Positions 32,031 to 43,710 are shown, counted from the first letter of the stretch. The stretch is DNA of 64,000 nt from Eublepharis macularius (GCF_028583425.1 NC_072793.1:171221681-171285680), one strand, 5' to 3'. Notes: generated by a model from the sequence alone, not told the origin. Translations and numbers: made by a program.

Positions 32031-34600
32031 ATGATAGTATAGAGGGGATACAGAAAGGGGGAAAAGGGATTACATAACATAACTCTGTAGACCAGTATAT
32101 AAAACAAAATAAATAGTTCTCCCCAACACCCCCTTCATTAAATTTTTTTAAGACTCTACGAAATAAAATGGGACATGCTTGTGTTGGGGTGCATTTATAT
32201 TCAATGTTTTAGGTTTCAAATTTCATAACTAATCTGTTTTGCGACTACATTATTGGTTTCATCATTACTACATAACTCAATATTACATACTTCTGCCACT
32301 TCTATATACCCACAATAACCTTTAACATATAGGTAATAAAGTACAAAAGGTAAATCCATTATATATCTCAAAATAAGGAAATAAGAAAGTAAAGGAGGTT
32401 TCTGCTCAAAATCTACATCTTTATACATTTATATTCAAGATGTTACACTTAGAACTTACTTTCATTCTACTTCTACATTGCAATACTGTTAACAGTTTTT
32501 AAAAACTGTTTCTCATTCTAAATTTATCTCCTGTTTGCATAATACACATTCCATCTCTCCTCGAATTTCGTGATTGATCTGTTTCTCAAATAAGTTGTTA
32601 ATTTCACCAATACTGCATATTTTGTATGTTTATTTTCCCGTTCTTCTAAGCTTGGACAGATGGCTGGTTTCCATTTTGTTGTGTAGATGATTCTAGCCAC
32701 TGTCACCACATATATATTCAAATATCTCTTCCAGAACTTTTGGTAGTTTATTAGACAATATTTCTAACAGCATATTCTTAGCTTCCTTAGGGAGTCTAAA
32801 TTTTAATGTATTCTGCATTTTCCCATGTAATTCCTTTCAGTATCTTTTTGGTTTTTTGCAAATCCACCACAAAGATTTCATCTATACTTGACATTTCCAC
32901 CATTTTCCTTTGCAGTTTTTGTCTACTTTCTCAATATCCTTTGGAGTAATATTCCAGCTGAAAAATATTTTATACCAATTTCTCTTAACGCTCAGCTGGC
33001 TGTGAACTTAATTCCTTTCCCCCATAACCGTTCCCATTGGTGCATAGGTATTTGCTCTCTAAAATTCTGCATCCATTTAATTGTACATTTTTCACTTGTT
33101 CTTCTTCTGTTTCTAACTGAAGTAATAACTTATATATCCGCATTTAAACCATATCCTCAAGAGTCCATCTCTAAATTTATCTTTTTCCAATCTGTTAGTA
33201 TTTTGTCCTACACATATATAGGTAACATATGGAAAAAATAATTTTGACATCCATTTGACTGCTGAAATTCTCTCCAGTCATGAGATTTTTTTCATTTTTT
33301 CCATCTGGATAAATCTGCTTGTATCAGTTTCCAGGTCTTCTGTTAATTGTTTTTCAAAAGATTGCAATTTTGTCCATTCACATTTATCCCGAGATATTTA
33401 ATAGAATCAGTGGCTACTGTTCATTCTATACTCTTTATAATATCCTTGTTGCGTTAAAAATTTTGTTACCCTTTTTGTCTTCTTCCTGTTGGTTTTATAT
33501 CCTGAAAAGGATCCAAATTCTTAAATATGTTCCATTACATACAATTATTGTGGATCCAAAACTGTTAGAACCATGTCACCTGCATAAGTTCTCATTTTAA
33601 ATTCTCTGTCATCCACTTTTATTCCTTTGATCCTTGCATCTTGTCTAAGATCCTTGTATCTTGTCTTATTCTCTTTGCGTCTTTAGCATTGCATCTCGTA
33701 TTTTCTTGAGTGAAGTGAACCAGTATATCTCAAGGTAGCTTATTCTTGAATGCAAATTTTGAATTCACTCTAAATATCTGATCAATATCAGGAATGTCTT
33801 CTTGTATTGTCAAGCAATCTCTCTTCCAAGTTTAGCCTCTACATATCTTCTGATATGCCTCTAAAATACAGGCTATTTGCTCTGCATTGGGTTTCCAAGA
33901 TTTCAGTTCCTTGTTCGGCATTCTCACTTCGAGAATCTTGTCTTTCTATAATAATAATAATATTCGATTTATATACTGTCCTTCAGGACAACTTAATACC
34001 CACTCAGAGCGGTTTACAAAGTATGTTATTATTATCCCCATGACAAAAACCCTGTGAAGTGGGTAGGGCTGAGAGAGCTCCTAGAAGCTGTGCCTGACCC
34101 AAGGTCACCCAGCTGGCTTCAAGTGGAGGAGTGAGGAATCAAACCCGGTTCTCCAGACTAGAGTCCTGTGCTCTTAACCACTACACCAAACTGGCTAGAT
34201 ATATATCATTTTCTCTTTGCTTTTTTAATACTTAGGATTTCTTGTATTTGGTTTTGTAATTTTGCATTAATCTGATAGTCCAGCAGATTATTTCCTGACG
34301 TGCTTCTTGAATATTTTTCTGTGTTCTTCTCTTAGATTCTTGAATGTTCTGAATTTTCTTCTAAGTTCTTTCCTCAAATTATTGTATTTGATTTACTAAT
34401 ATTTCCAATAGCTTTCCACCAATTCTTTGAGGGATTTTGGTCTTCATCAGTTTCTTCTACTTTCCTTTTGTGTTTTTGACATATTCCAGATGCTATTCAA
34501 GAACCCTTCTGTTTTTAAAAATATTATACAGATTTCCCACGTACTATTTCTATATCTTTTTTCTGTGCAGATATAGGAACTTACAACTATCACATTTTAT
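32030..34600 (-). mobile_element. L1 LINE with ORF1 joined to late ORF2
   Basis: Read on the minus strand: ORF1-like coiled-coil DNA (about 34500-34210), an ORF1 RNA-binding block (CRANSLYFRGISEDM at about 33900-33830), an ORF1 C-terminal block (KNKLP.DILVHFT near 33750-33700). Within about 150 bp come RT palm (AGDMVLTVLDP near 33600-33560) and then the C-terminal ORF2 region (WKCQV..., WWICKKPKRY near 32920-32850). The ORF2 endonuclease and early RT are missing, so a large internal deletion is present. Many stops. The 3' end is near the T-run at 32020. A SINE (33945-34203) is nested in it. Confidence 0.7.
33945..34203 (-). repeat. tRNA-derived SINE, antisense copy nested in L1
   Basis: Inverse of the 36329-36585 family: AATAATATTCGATTTATATA at the tail end, CCACTCAGAGCGGTTTACAA in the body, B box GAATCAAACCCGG and the head TACACCAAACTGGCT. 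Confidence 0.85.
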
Positions 34601-35374
34601 ATTATTAAAATAACCAAACTATAGTGAATATCTGTTATAAGGTAAAGGTAGTCTCCTGTGCAAGCACCGAGACATTACTGACCCATGGGGGGATATTACA
34701 TCATGATGTTTTCCTGGCAGAGTTTTTGTTATGGGGTTGTCTGTCATTGCCTAATAGGGAGAAAATCTTTATACATAAGAATAAAAGACATGAAAATGAA
34801 AAAATATGGCTTATTTTCAACCATCATTTCATGATCATAATCATGTCACCAGTCAAACATTTTATGTCTTCTATTGAAATTTTAATTTAATAAGGAAGGG
34901 GCGGGGAGAGAAATAATAAGGGAAAGGGGAATTGGGAAGAGGGAATGGGAAGAGAAGGGAGAGAGAAAAAATAAGAGAAAAAAAGAAAAGGAACAAATAT
35001 TAGTATATATATATTATTGGTTTGTTGGCTCCTAAGAGTCTATTATAATAATCTGTTATACTTCATCCGGAAAAGGCCAAAGGAAAAAAGTGAGGGAGGG
35101 GGGTTTGCCCAGCACTATGTTTTTATTTTCCAATGTGCTGATTCCTCTTTGGTTCCTGTTGTCTGAAAAAAAATATGCTGGGAATAATCAGAGATGGTAC
35201 TCTAATAAATAACATTTAAAATAAGAGAGCAATTTATATCTTTCTGTTGAGCTATTTGTCGAATCTGCCAAGCTACTCTTTTTTGCTGCATCATACGTGA
35301 GCCGAAGCTCCAGTCCCTTCAATAAACAATAAACACCCCTCACCAAGTTTAAAAAAAAAGGAGGAGGAGGAATA
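34601..35374. other. AT-rich intergenic DNA with a SINE piece
   Basis: About 34640-34760 is the inverse of the SINE part at 28795-28925. About 34870-35010 is purine-rich and resembles an L1 3'UTR. No gene. Confidence 0.45.
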
Positions 35375-35764
35375 GGAACCAATTGTGGAAAATCAATGGC
35401 CAGAACATCGAACAAGTAAACGCTTATAAATATTTGGGGGAAGCCTTTACATATAATGGCAGTCCATCAGCCCATATGACATCTATAACCAACACAGCAG
35501 AGAGAAGTGCCAATGCTATCCTCAGAGTCTTCAGAAATGAAGGTGCAGGTTTAGTCCCGGCAGCTTTAAAGCTCTTCTCTGCTAAAGTACTGACCTAACT
35601 TACTTATGGGATGGAAGTAATTTTAAGCAGCAGTAATAACTATACGGAGCTAGAGAGGTTACAATCCAAATTTCTCAGGGCACTGTTTACTGCACCAAAA
35701 TGTATGCCGAATGTGGTCATGTCATGCCTCAGGTGGGGTGAGCCACCTTACGCTGCCACCACTC

Positions 35765-36257
35765 TGGGATTTAGGGTCCCTTGGGAAGGCCCAGAGTACC
35801 CTCTCAACCCTTCTGACCTCCGTAGCTTGGCCAATAAACAGGCGTGAGGACCCAGCAGAGTAACAACAAACAAAAGGATTTATTTACAAGGAGGTCAGTT
35901 AATATCAAACAAACAAGCAAGGTACATTCGCAACAATAGATGGATGAAAGCAAAAAAAAACTAAAGGCCCTAGCGCAACTGAACGCACTGTCCCTCTGTC
36001 TGCCAGGCCTGTCTTCTCACCCTACCTGGATGAGGGCCTCTCTCCCTAGCAGAAACCTCCTCTGGCCTGTTCCCTGGGAGAAAGAGCACAGGCTTTTTTC
36101 CTCCCAGCCTTATATGGCACTAGCCCCCTGTGTTCTGATTGGCCAAAAAGGGCGCCAAATGGCCCAGGGCTCCTGGGAATTGTAGGCAGGCCTACTCCCA
36201 CTGCTAACAGGTTTCTGAGGCCTTGCTAGGCCTTCCTGGCACAGCCAGATCATGACA
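35765..36257 (-). mobile_element. Solitary LTR-like sequence of an LTR retrotransposon
   Basis: On the minus strand it starts TGTCATGATCTGG, has a TATA-like CATATAAG and a later AATAAA, and ends just before TGGTGGCAGCG, which looks like a primer-binding site. About 30 bases of leader remain at 35735-35764 and no internal coding region is attached. It is a fossil nested in the 35387-37665 LINE. Ty3/gypsy-like is the likeliest class, but this is inference. Confidence 0.6.
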
Positions 36258-36328
36258 GGTCCTAAGACGAGGCAGGGATACCAAGAGTAGAATTGAATAT
36301 CTGGACAGCTGCAATATCTGGACTGGCT

Positions 36329-36585
36329 GAGAGCCAGTTTGGTGTAGTGGTTAAGAGCATGGGACTCAAATCTGGAGAGCCGGGTTTGATTCCCCACTCC
36401 ACGAAGCCTACTGGGTGACCTTGGGCAAGTCACAATTCTCTGGAGCTCTCTCAGCCCCACGCACCTCACAGGGTGATTGTTGTGGGGTAATAATAACACT
36501 TGTAAAATGCTCTGAGTGGGCATTAAGTTGTCCTGAAGGGCGGTATATAAATCGAATGTTATTATTATTATTATTATGTTATTGG
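36329..36585 (+). repeat. tRNA-derived SINE, full-length-looking
   Basis: Pol III A box (TAGTGGTTAAGAGC, about 36345) and B box (GGGTTTGATTCC, about 36382), a GTGACCTTGGGCAAGTCACA body, a GCGGTATATAAATCGAATG end and a TTATTA tail. Antisense relatives lie at 26185, 33945 and 49805/62719. Confidence 0.88.
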
Positions 36586-36644
36586 TTAAGAATCCACCTA
36601 AAGCCTATGGGACTGATCCCTTTATTCTTAACTTCCTCTCCATA

Positions 36645-36908
36645 GATGGTTGTTGTGGGTTTTCCGGGCTGTATTGCCGTGGTCTTGGCATTGTAGTTCC
36701 TGACGTTTCGCCAGCAGCTGTGGCTGGCATCTTCAGAGGTGTAGCACCCTGTGACACTGAGAGATCTCTATCTTTTGGTGCTACACCTCTGAAGATGCCA
36801 GCCACAGCTGCTGGCGAAACGTCAGGAACTACAATGCCAAGACCATGGCAATACAGCCCGGAAAACCCACAACAACCATCGTTCTCCGGCCGTGAAAGCC
36901 TTCGACAA
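36645..36908. repeat. Palindromic retroposon, longer copy with hammerhead-like cores
   Basis: 264 bp. The arms 36645-36758 and 36780-36890 are near-perfect complements around a short central loop. The right end is complete (CCTTCGACAA) and the left end is short, so it is the reverse orientation of 3053-3223. The identical 12-bp flanks TTCCTCTCCATA lie at 36633-36644 and 36909-36920. Each arm holds a hammerhead-ribozyme-like core: on the plus strand CTGAAGA (36789-36795), a GCCAGC/GCTGGC stem, GAAA (36816-36819) and CGTC; on the minus strand the same between 36736 and 36702. Penelope-like origin is inference. Confidence 0.78.
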
Positions 36909-37677
36909 TTCCTCTCCATACCCTGATGGGTCTATTAGAATAATGGATAAATTGAGAACAATTGGGATATCCACGGAAAATCTTTTGGAAATGGGTCTAA
37001 GTACAGCCAGATCTATGGTTAAACAATGTTTGATTGACATAGAGGTCCAAACTGATGGAGCACTCTTACCTGGTATGTATAGTAGTCTTAAATCATGGTC
37101 TGGATTTGCAGCAGCCCCATATCTCTCTAACATTATGCACCAAAAGTACAGATGGGCCTTTTCTAGAGCTCGTTTCTATGCCTTCTCTTCTAATTCTAAT
37201 GTGTTGCGGGGAAGGTTTCTTCGTAGGCTTATCCATCAAAGATGTTGGATATGCCCAGAGGAGAAAGTTGAAACCGTTGCTCATATTCTCATACATTGTA
37301 AGTTGTATTCCGAAGAGAGACAGCAGTTAATATATCCATTACTCTCCTAGTTTAAATCTTTGGATAATTATTTGAAATTTGTAGATTCTGTACTGCTGAA
37401 ATATTTGTTGGAAGACTTCCAGTAGCAAAATATTGCAGTAGCAAAATTTTGCAGTAACAAAATAATTGGTTTTTGGTCATAAACAAGCGGAAGTTTTTAA
37501 CAAAAGGAGAGACTGAAGATAGTTTTATTTTTTAGGATTTATCTGCAGAGTATGATAACAGTTTTAACTAAATCTTTTCTCTCTTTTTATGTAGATAAGA
37601 ACTATGGTTTGTATATGTGATCTGGTCATTTGACCGTAATAAATCTGAATTTGGAACCTGAATTTGGAACCAATTGT

Positions 37678-38067
37678 TAGTCCACAGGTAGGATAATCCA
37701 CAGATTTGTGCACTGAGATAAAATTTTTCTAAAAGGGAAGAATACAGATTATTTCATCTGCTTCTGATATTTCTGCTCTGTTTGAGAGCTTTCTTGAAAG
37801 TAGTAGTTAAATTAGGCACAGTTCAATAGTTTATATCTGCACTGTCATAAATCTCGTTAGTTAGTTCTCTGTACTTTTCAGAAATTCTCTTACTGGTGAA
37901 ATTAAACACTTCTGGGAATCTACCAGTCCACCAAGGTAAGTTATAATTCCTAGCGGGATCTTAGGAATGAGCCAAAACATTACATAATTATGAAAAAGAG
38001 AAAAGGAAAAAGAAAAAAGAAAAAATAAATGGAAGTGGGGGGAGTCAACCTTTCCCGGCAAAAGCTC
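37678..38067. other. Intergenic / 3' flank of KZNF gene 2
   Basis: AT-rich, no feature recognised. Confidence 0.4.
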
Positions 38068-38073
38068 TTTATT
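38068..38073 (-). terminator. Candidate polyadenylation signal of KZNF gene 2
   Basis: AATAAA on the minus strand, about 560 bases past the stop codon and beyond the decayed fingers. Other signals may exist. Confidence 0.4.
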
Positions 38074-38379
38074 CTCCACTGACTTTGGTGTTATCAAACC
38101 CCAGGAGGAGTCTGAATAGATCAGGTCCCCCTCCCTACACCCCATGGATTCACCTATCAGTTAGAGCTATCAGTGAGAGCTCCCCCTTAGGGAACTCGGC
38201 AAAGATTGGAGCATGAATTATCTCAATCCTGGTATGAGTATGCCTTACACCAAGATGAGTCTGGAACTTTTAAAAATGCTCCTGTTCAGTTTGCCATTTT
38301 CCTCGGAAGCTCCCTGTATAAATCCTTATAAAATCTCCATTTTGAATACAGCAAGAATTCCACTTTGACTGAAGCTTTC

Positions 38380-38633
38380 ACCACACTCCTAGCATGTATG
38401 TGAATTCTTTGATGGGAATTAAAGTTTCCACTCTGATTGAAGTTTTTTCCACACTCCAGCCGTTTATATTTCTTCTCACCTGTGCGAATTTGTTGATGGA
38501 TAGGAAGCTTTTCACTCTTACTGAAGCCTCTTCCACATTCCAGGCATTTATACCGTTTCACCCCTGTGTGAGTTCTTTGATGAGAAGTAAGGTGTGCACT
38601 TCAACTAAATCTTTTCCAACACTCCTGTCATTT
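38380..38633 (-). pseudogene. KZNF gene 2, decayed C-terminal fingers beyond the stop
   Basis: Reading continues in the same frame after the stop at 38634-38636 through three more finger units: one with stops where its first cysteine and contact residues should be (QECWKRFS), then [20 protein letters not shown] and [16 protein letters not shown]. They are translated no longer, and the last lacks downstream partners. The array was therefore longer in the past: the first stop comes from a Tyr codon (TAG) and the next from a Cys codon (TGA). Confidence 0.8.
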
Positions 38634-41371
38634 CTATGGCTTCTCCCCTGTGTGAATTCTTTGATGGACAATAAGTTTATCACTGTTACTGAAGCTTCTT
38701 TCACATGCCAGGTATTTATACGATTTCACCCCTATGTGAATTCTTTGATGAGAAGTAAGGTGTGCACTTTGAATAAATCTCTTTCCACACTCCAGACATT
38801 CATATGGTTTCTCCCCTGTATGAATTCTTTTATGAGAAGTAAGGCTTCCATTGTGAATGAACCTCTTTCCACACTCCTGGCATGAATATGGTTTCTCCCC
38901 TGTGTGAATTCTCTGATGGACAATAAGTTTTCTACTCTCAGAGAAGCTTTTTCCACATTCCTGGCATTTATATGGTTTCTCCCCTGTGTGAATTCGTTCA
39001 TGCACAGTAAGTTGATCACTCTTACTAAAGCTTCTTCCACATTCAAGGCATTTATATGGTTTCAGTCCTGTGTGAGTTCTTTGATGAGACCTTAGGTGTG
39101 TACTTTGACTAAATCTTTTTCCACACTCCAGGCATTCATATGGTTTCTCTCCTGTGTGAATTCTTTGATGTGAAGTAAGGCTTCCACTGTGAATGAATCC
39201 CATTCCACACTGGTAGCATGAATAAGGTTTCTCTCCTGTGTGAATTCTTTGATGGACAGTAAGTTTTCCACTTTTAGAGAAGCTTTTTCCACATTCCTGG
39301 CATTTATATGGTTTCTCCCCTTTGTGTATTCTTTGATGGATAGTAAGTTGATCACTCTTACTGAAGCTTCTTCCACATTCCAGGCATTTATACGGTTTCA
39401 CCTCTGTGTGAGTTCTTTGATGAGAAGAAAGGTGTGCACTTTGAATAAATCTCTTTCCACACTCCAGACATTCATATGGTTTCTCCCCTGTATGAATTCT
39501 TCGATGAGAAGTAAGGCTTCCACTGTGAATAAAACTCTTTCCACACTCCTGGCATGTATATGATTTATCTCCTGTGTGAATTCTTTGATGAGAAGTGAGG
39601 CTTCCACTATGTATAAAACTCTTTCCACACTCCTGGCATTTGTATGGTTTCTCCCCTGTGTGAATTCTTTGATGGACAGTAAGTTGATAACTCTTAATGA
39701 AGCTTCTTCCACATTCCAGACATTTATATGGTCTCACCACTGTGTGAGTTCTTTGATGAGAAGTAAGGTTTGTCCTTTGACTGAATCTTTTTCCACACTC
39801 CAGGCATTCATATGGTTTCTCCCCTGTGTGAATTCTTTGATGAGAAGTAAGGCTTCCACTGTCAATGAACCTCTTTCCACACTCCAGGCACATATATGGT
39901 TTCTCTCCTGTGTGAATTCTTTGATGGATAGTAAGTTTTCCACTCTCAGAGAAGCTTTTTCCACATTCCTGGCATTTATACGGTTTCTCCCCTGTGTGAA
40001 TTCTTTGATGAACAATTAGTTTATCATGTTTACTGAAGCTTCTTCCACATTCGAGGCATTTATACGGTTTCACCCCTGTGTGAGTTCTTTGATGAGAAGT
40101 CAGGTGTGCACTTTGAATAAATCTTTTTCCGCACTCCAAGCATTCATATGGTTTCTCCCCTGTGTGAATTCTTTGATGAGAAGTAAGGCTTCCACTGTGA
40201 ATGAATCTCTTTCCACACTCCTGGCATTCATAGGGTTTCTCCCCTGTGTGAATTCTTTGATGGACAGTAAGTTTTTCATTCTTAGAGAAGCCTTTTCCAC
40301 ACTCCTGGCATTCATAGGGTTTCTCCCCTGTGTGAATTCGTTGATGCACAGTAAGTTTATCATGCTTACTGAAGCTTCTTCCACATTCCAGGCATTTGTA
40401 CGGTTTCACCCCTGTATGAGTTCTTTGATGAGAAGTAAGGTTCGCACTTTGACTAAATCTTTTTCCACACTCCAAGCATTCATATGGTTTCTCCCCTGTG
40501 TGAATTCTTTGATGAGAAGTAAGGCTTCCACTATGAATGAACCTCTTTCCACACTCCTGGCATTCATAGGGTTTCTCCCCTGTGTGAATTCTTTGATGAA
40601 CAGTAAGTTTTCCACTCTCAGAGAAGCTTTTTCCACATTCTTGGCATTTATATGGTTTCTCCCCTGTGTGAATTCGCTGATGGATAGTAAGTTGATCACT
40701 CTTACTGAAACTTCTTCCACATTCCAGGCATTTATACGGTTTCACCCCTGTATGAGTTCTTTGATGAGAAGTAAGGTTCGCACTTTGACTAAATCTTTTT
40801 CCACACTCAAGGCATTCAAATGGTTTCTCACCTGAGTGAATTCTTTGATGAGAAGTAAGGCTTCCATTGTGAATGAACCTCTTTCCACACTCCTGACATT
40901 CATATGGTTTCTCCCCTGTGTGAATCCTTTGATGGCAAATAAGGTGTGTACTCTGACCAAAGCTTTTCCCACATGCCAGACATTTATACTGCTTCTTCCT
41001 TGTATGAATTCTTTTATAGGAAGTACATTTATCTGTCTGCTGAAATACTTTTCCATACTCCAGGCATTTATATAAGTTCTTTCCTTTATGGGTTTTCCAG
41101 AGAATATTATTTTCTGATTTTTCAAGAACATTTTCCTTTCTTTCTGTTTGCTCATTCCTATTTTCTCCTTTCAATATTTTTTGTAGTCGTGAAACTTCAT
41201 GAGTGACATCACTTTGTACAAGACAAGAACTTTTCCTTGGTGGGTCTTTTCCTTCCTCCTTCCTCCGTGCACTATAATATTCAGTGTTTTCTTTCACATC
41301 TGGATATATATCTTCTTTCCCCATCAATGGAAGTTCTTTTGTTTTATTTTCTGACTCCCACAAATCTTCTC
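38634..41371 (-). CDS. KZNF gene 2, zinc-finger exon (28 C2H2 fingers)
   Basis: Terminal exon, acceptor TTCTTTCAG with the exon starting at 41371 in phase 1, joining KRAB-B as ...[14 protein letters not shown] linker of about 100 residues and one degenerate finger (ECxxC-type lost: [10 protein letters not shown]) lead to 28 tandem fingers. All but the last have intact C2H2 residues; the last has lost its first cysteine (YKYLACE). The array is a four-finger higher-order repeat of about 336 bp: finger helices cycle [36 protein letters not shown] with variants, and the linker THTGVKP (not TGEKP) recurs after the second type. The product should be a nuclear KRAB repressor with a long, partly repetitive DNA target. 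The target is unknown. The stop is premature relative to the ancestral array. Confidence 0.92.
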
Positions 41372-41849
41372 CTGAAAGAAAGCAAAGCCTAGTATGAACA
41401 TGATAAACAAAAAAAATGCAGCCTAAACATTAGGGCATGAATTAAATTAACTGCTGTAGGGAATGCCTAAAACTACCTACCTGAAATTATCCGAAATTGT
41501 ATGGATTGATCTGTCGTATGTTGCAGTTGAAGGGAGAACAGCACTTCATGGGGACAGTTACTGTATGACAGATCATTCTTTGGCCCAAAATGCAAGTCAG
41601 AAGAGCTGATCCAAAGAGCAGCCACCGCCCAATAAGTATGCACTAAGGCAGATATGGAGATCCCAGATAGCCTGATTGGGTTTATTGCCTGATTGGGATG
41701 ATGGAAAGCCAGGAGGAATTTCCTGCCTGTGACATTGGACCCCCAAAGTCTGACCGAGATGCCCACCATTAAGGATATTTAGCAGCTGATATGTTCTTTG
41801 GCCTTCTGGACAGAGCCATACCTTCTCAGTCTGGGATTATATGTTTTTC

Positions 41850-42538
41850 TTTTTTTTTGAAAGTTTTTTTTATTATTTTTTAATATCTAACATAAAAAAC
41901 TACAAAAGACTACAAAAGTATAAAGGGAAGGGGGAAAAAAAGGGAAGGGAGGACTGGGAAAAGGGAAAATCAACATACAAACAACAAACACTACACTACA
42001 TGTCTTGTATTCCCTTCATGCTGCAATTTTCTTAAAAGTTAACTTTCTAATATGCTATCAGATTGGTAGGTCTTATACAATACAGATTATATTCAGGATC
42101 AGGACTTCTTCCCCCCCCCTTGCGTCTCGGTCTCAATTCTCTCTGCGCAGCTGGAGCAGCTGCGCCCGCTCTTTCCTCCCCCCCCCCGCTACTTTCCCCT
42201 TCAGACTTCGAACTTTCTTCTTGCTGAAACTCCTGATGGTTGAACAAAAAGTCTGTCAGCTGCGCGTCCGATGTGATCTTGTAAGTTTGATCCTTATATC
42301 TGAACCAGACACCTTCTGGAAACAGCCACTTATATTTTATATCACATTTCCTCAAGAAAGCCGCAAGTCCTTTATACTTGAATATTCTTTTATGAGCCAA
42401 AAATGGAACATCCTTCAATATTTTAACCTTATTGCCCAAATAATCCAAGTCCACATTATACGAATTGTCTAAGATGGTGTCCCAAGTCTTCTTAGATGAA
42501 AAGTCAATAATAATCTCGCGAGGCAGCTGCCGCTTCAT
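41850..42538 (-). mobile_element. ORF1-only L1 insertion (half-L1-like)
   Basis: Inserted in the gene 2 intron with a perfect 17-bp duplication GGGATTATATGTTTTTC (41833-41849 and 42539-42555). On the minus strand it carries 163 codons of the L1 ORF1 C-terminal domain (LPREIIIDFSSKKTWDTIL..., KYKWLFPEGVWFRYKDQTYK) plus a basic tail (LRPRRKGGG). A roughly 195-bp 3'UTR and an A-tail follow directly, with no ORF2. It is 5'-truncated within ORF1. Gene 1 lacks it at the matching intron position (about 19855), so it postdates the KZNF duplication. Confidence 0.82.
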
Positions 42539-42639
42539 GGGATTATATGTTTTTCAATGAAAATAATTTTACATTATGGTTCTGAACTGCAGTTCTGAAA
42601 ACTGAGATTAATCCTGTTGCCATGGTGATGGAGAGTTTT

Positions 42640-43129
42640 TTTTTAAATAGGAAATTCAAAAATTGACAGAAAGAGGAGGGGGGAGTGTGATAAATGATCA
42701 GTGTAAAATCCCGTGAATTATACTCCAGGTGCCACAATGTTTCTGGGAAGGATTCTCTTTCCTGGGATAGGAGGGTAAAAAAAGGCTCAAATACTGACTG
42801 AGAGGAAATGAGTTCCTGCCAGAAGATAATAATTTGTCCCCTTTGCCAGGAAGGGCAAGATGGATGACTATTTGTGTACCGTGCTGGGCAATAAAGCTGG
42901 GTCACATGTACACTAACATGATTCAGGAAGGACCCACACGGGCTTTGATTCCAAATCTCATCAGGAGAAAGGGTTAAAAGATCTGAAACCCTGGTTTTGT
43001 GGGTGTTCCCGCTGAATTAGGAGCAAGGAGGGAACAGAGAGGCCTTTGCCTGTATATACCTACATTCCTGGGGATTTACGCCTATTCCCTTGAGAGGGAT
43101 GCCGAAGATAAATCATCGTGAGTTATTTT
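42640..43129. other. KZNF gene 2 intron, nothing further recognised
   Basis: Partly paralogous to gene 1 intron DNA near 19900-20000. Confidence 0.4.
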
Positions 43130-43710
43130 CCTTTCTTAGTCTGCAATAGCCTTTGTTTTGTGATATTTTCCCGATTCTGTGCTGTAGTGAATAAAAATCT
43201 CTTTTTAAGGAAGCAGACTTCATCAAAGTTCCTCCCACTTCCCTAAGTATTGGTTCACGCACACACATGCACTGCAATCTCCAAGTCGACTTTGAGGGGA
43301 GACCTATGTAGAGTACATTACAGTAGTCTAGTCTCAATGTTACTCGTGGCCACATCAGCCATGTTCAAGGTAGGGACCATCTTCCAGGCTAGTCTAAGTT
43401 GTGAGAAGGCCATTTTTACTGCTGCATTTACTTGCTTCTCTAGCAGGAGTGCTGGATCCAATATAACCCCTAGGCTCTTCAATGAGTCAGCCAGGGTCAA
43501 CTGGGCCTGATCAAAGGCTGGAAGTACAATGTCCTTCAAGATCTCTGCTTTTCCAACCAGCATCCTTTCCATCTTGTCTGGATTCAGTTTCAATTTGTTT
43601 GCTTTCAGCCGTTTGACGACAGCTGTCCATCAGCGACTCAGGACCTCTACTGCATCAGCAGAGGATTTGGATAATGAGCTGGTTATAATCTGCATATTGA
43701 CCATTCAATT
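43130..43710 (-). mobile_element. L2-type LINE RT fragment
   Basis: Minus-strand frames: LNPDKMERMLVGKAEIL, DSLKSLGVILDPALLLEKQV, AVKMAFSQLRLAWK, then, after a frame change, LRLDYCNVLYIGLPSKS. These are the ordered final RT blocks of L2. It is 5'- and 3'-truncated. The same family lies at 63050-64000. Confidence 0.82.

Larger units (their letters stand above)
35387..37665 (+). mobile_element. 5'-truncated LINE carrying three nested insertions
   Basis: Reverse transcriptase C-terminal frames: QVNAYKYLGEAFTYNGS, LERLQSKFLRALFTAPKC, and, after the nested elements, RFLRRLIHQRCWICPEEKVE then HILIHC. The 3' end GACCGTAATAAATCTGAATT is shared with 21960-22215. A 12-bp duplication GGAACCAATTGT lies at 35375-35386 and 37666-37677, confirming one insertion event. 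Nested inside are an LTR (about 35765-36257), a SINE (36329-36585) and the palindromic element (36645-36908). The RT type resembles R4/Dong-like or related LINEs; I am not sure of the clade. Confidence 0.8.

Noticed and set aside
17712-41371. Regular 84-bp repeats that could suggest a CRISPR-like or satellite array
   Set aside because: The repeats encode in-frame C2H2 fingers with linkers; there are no constant repeats with unique spacers.
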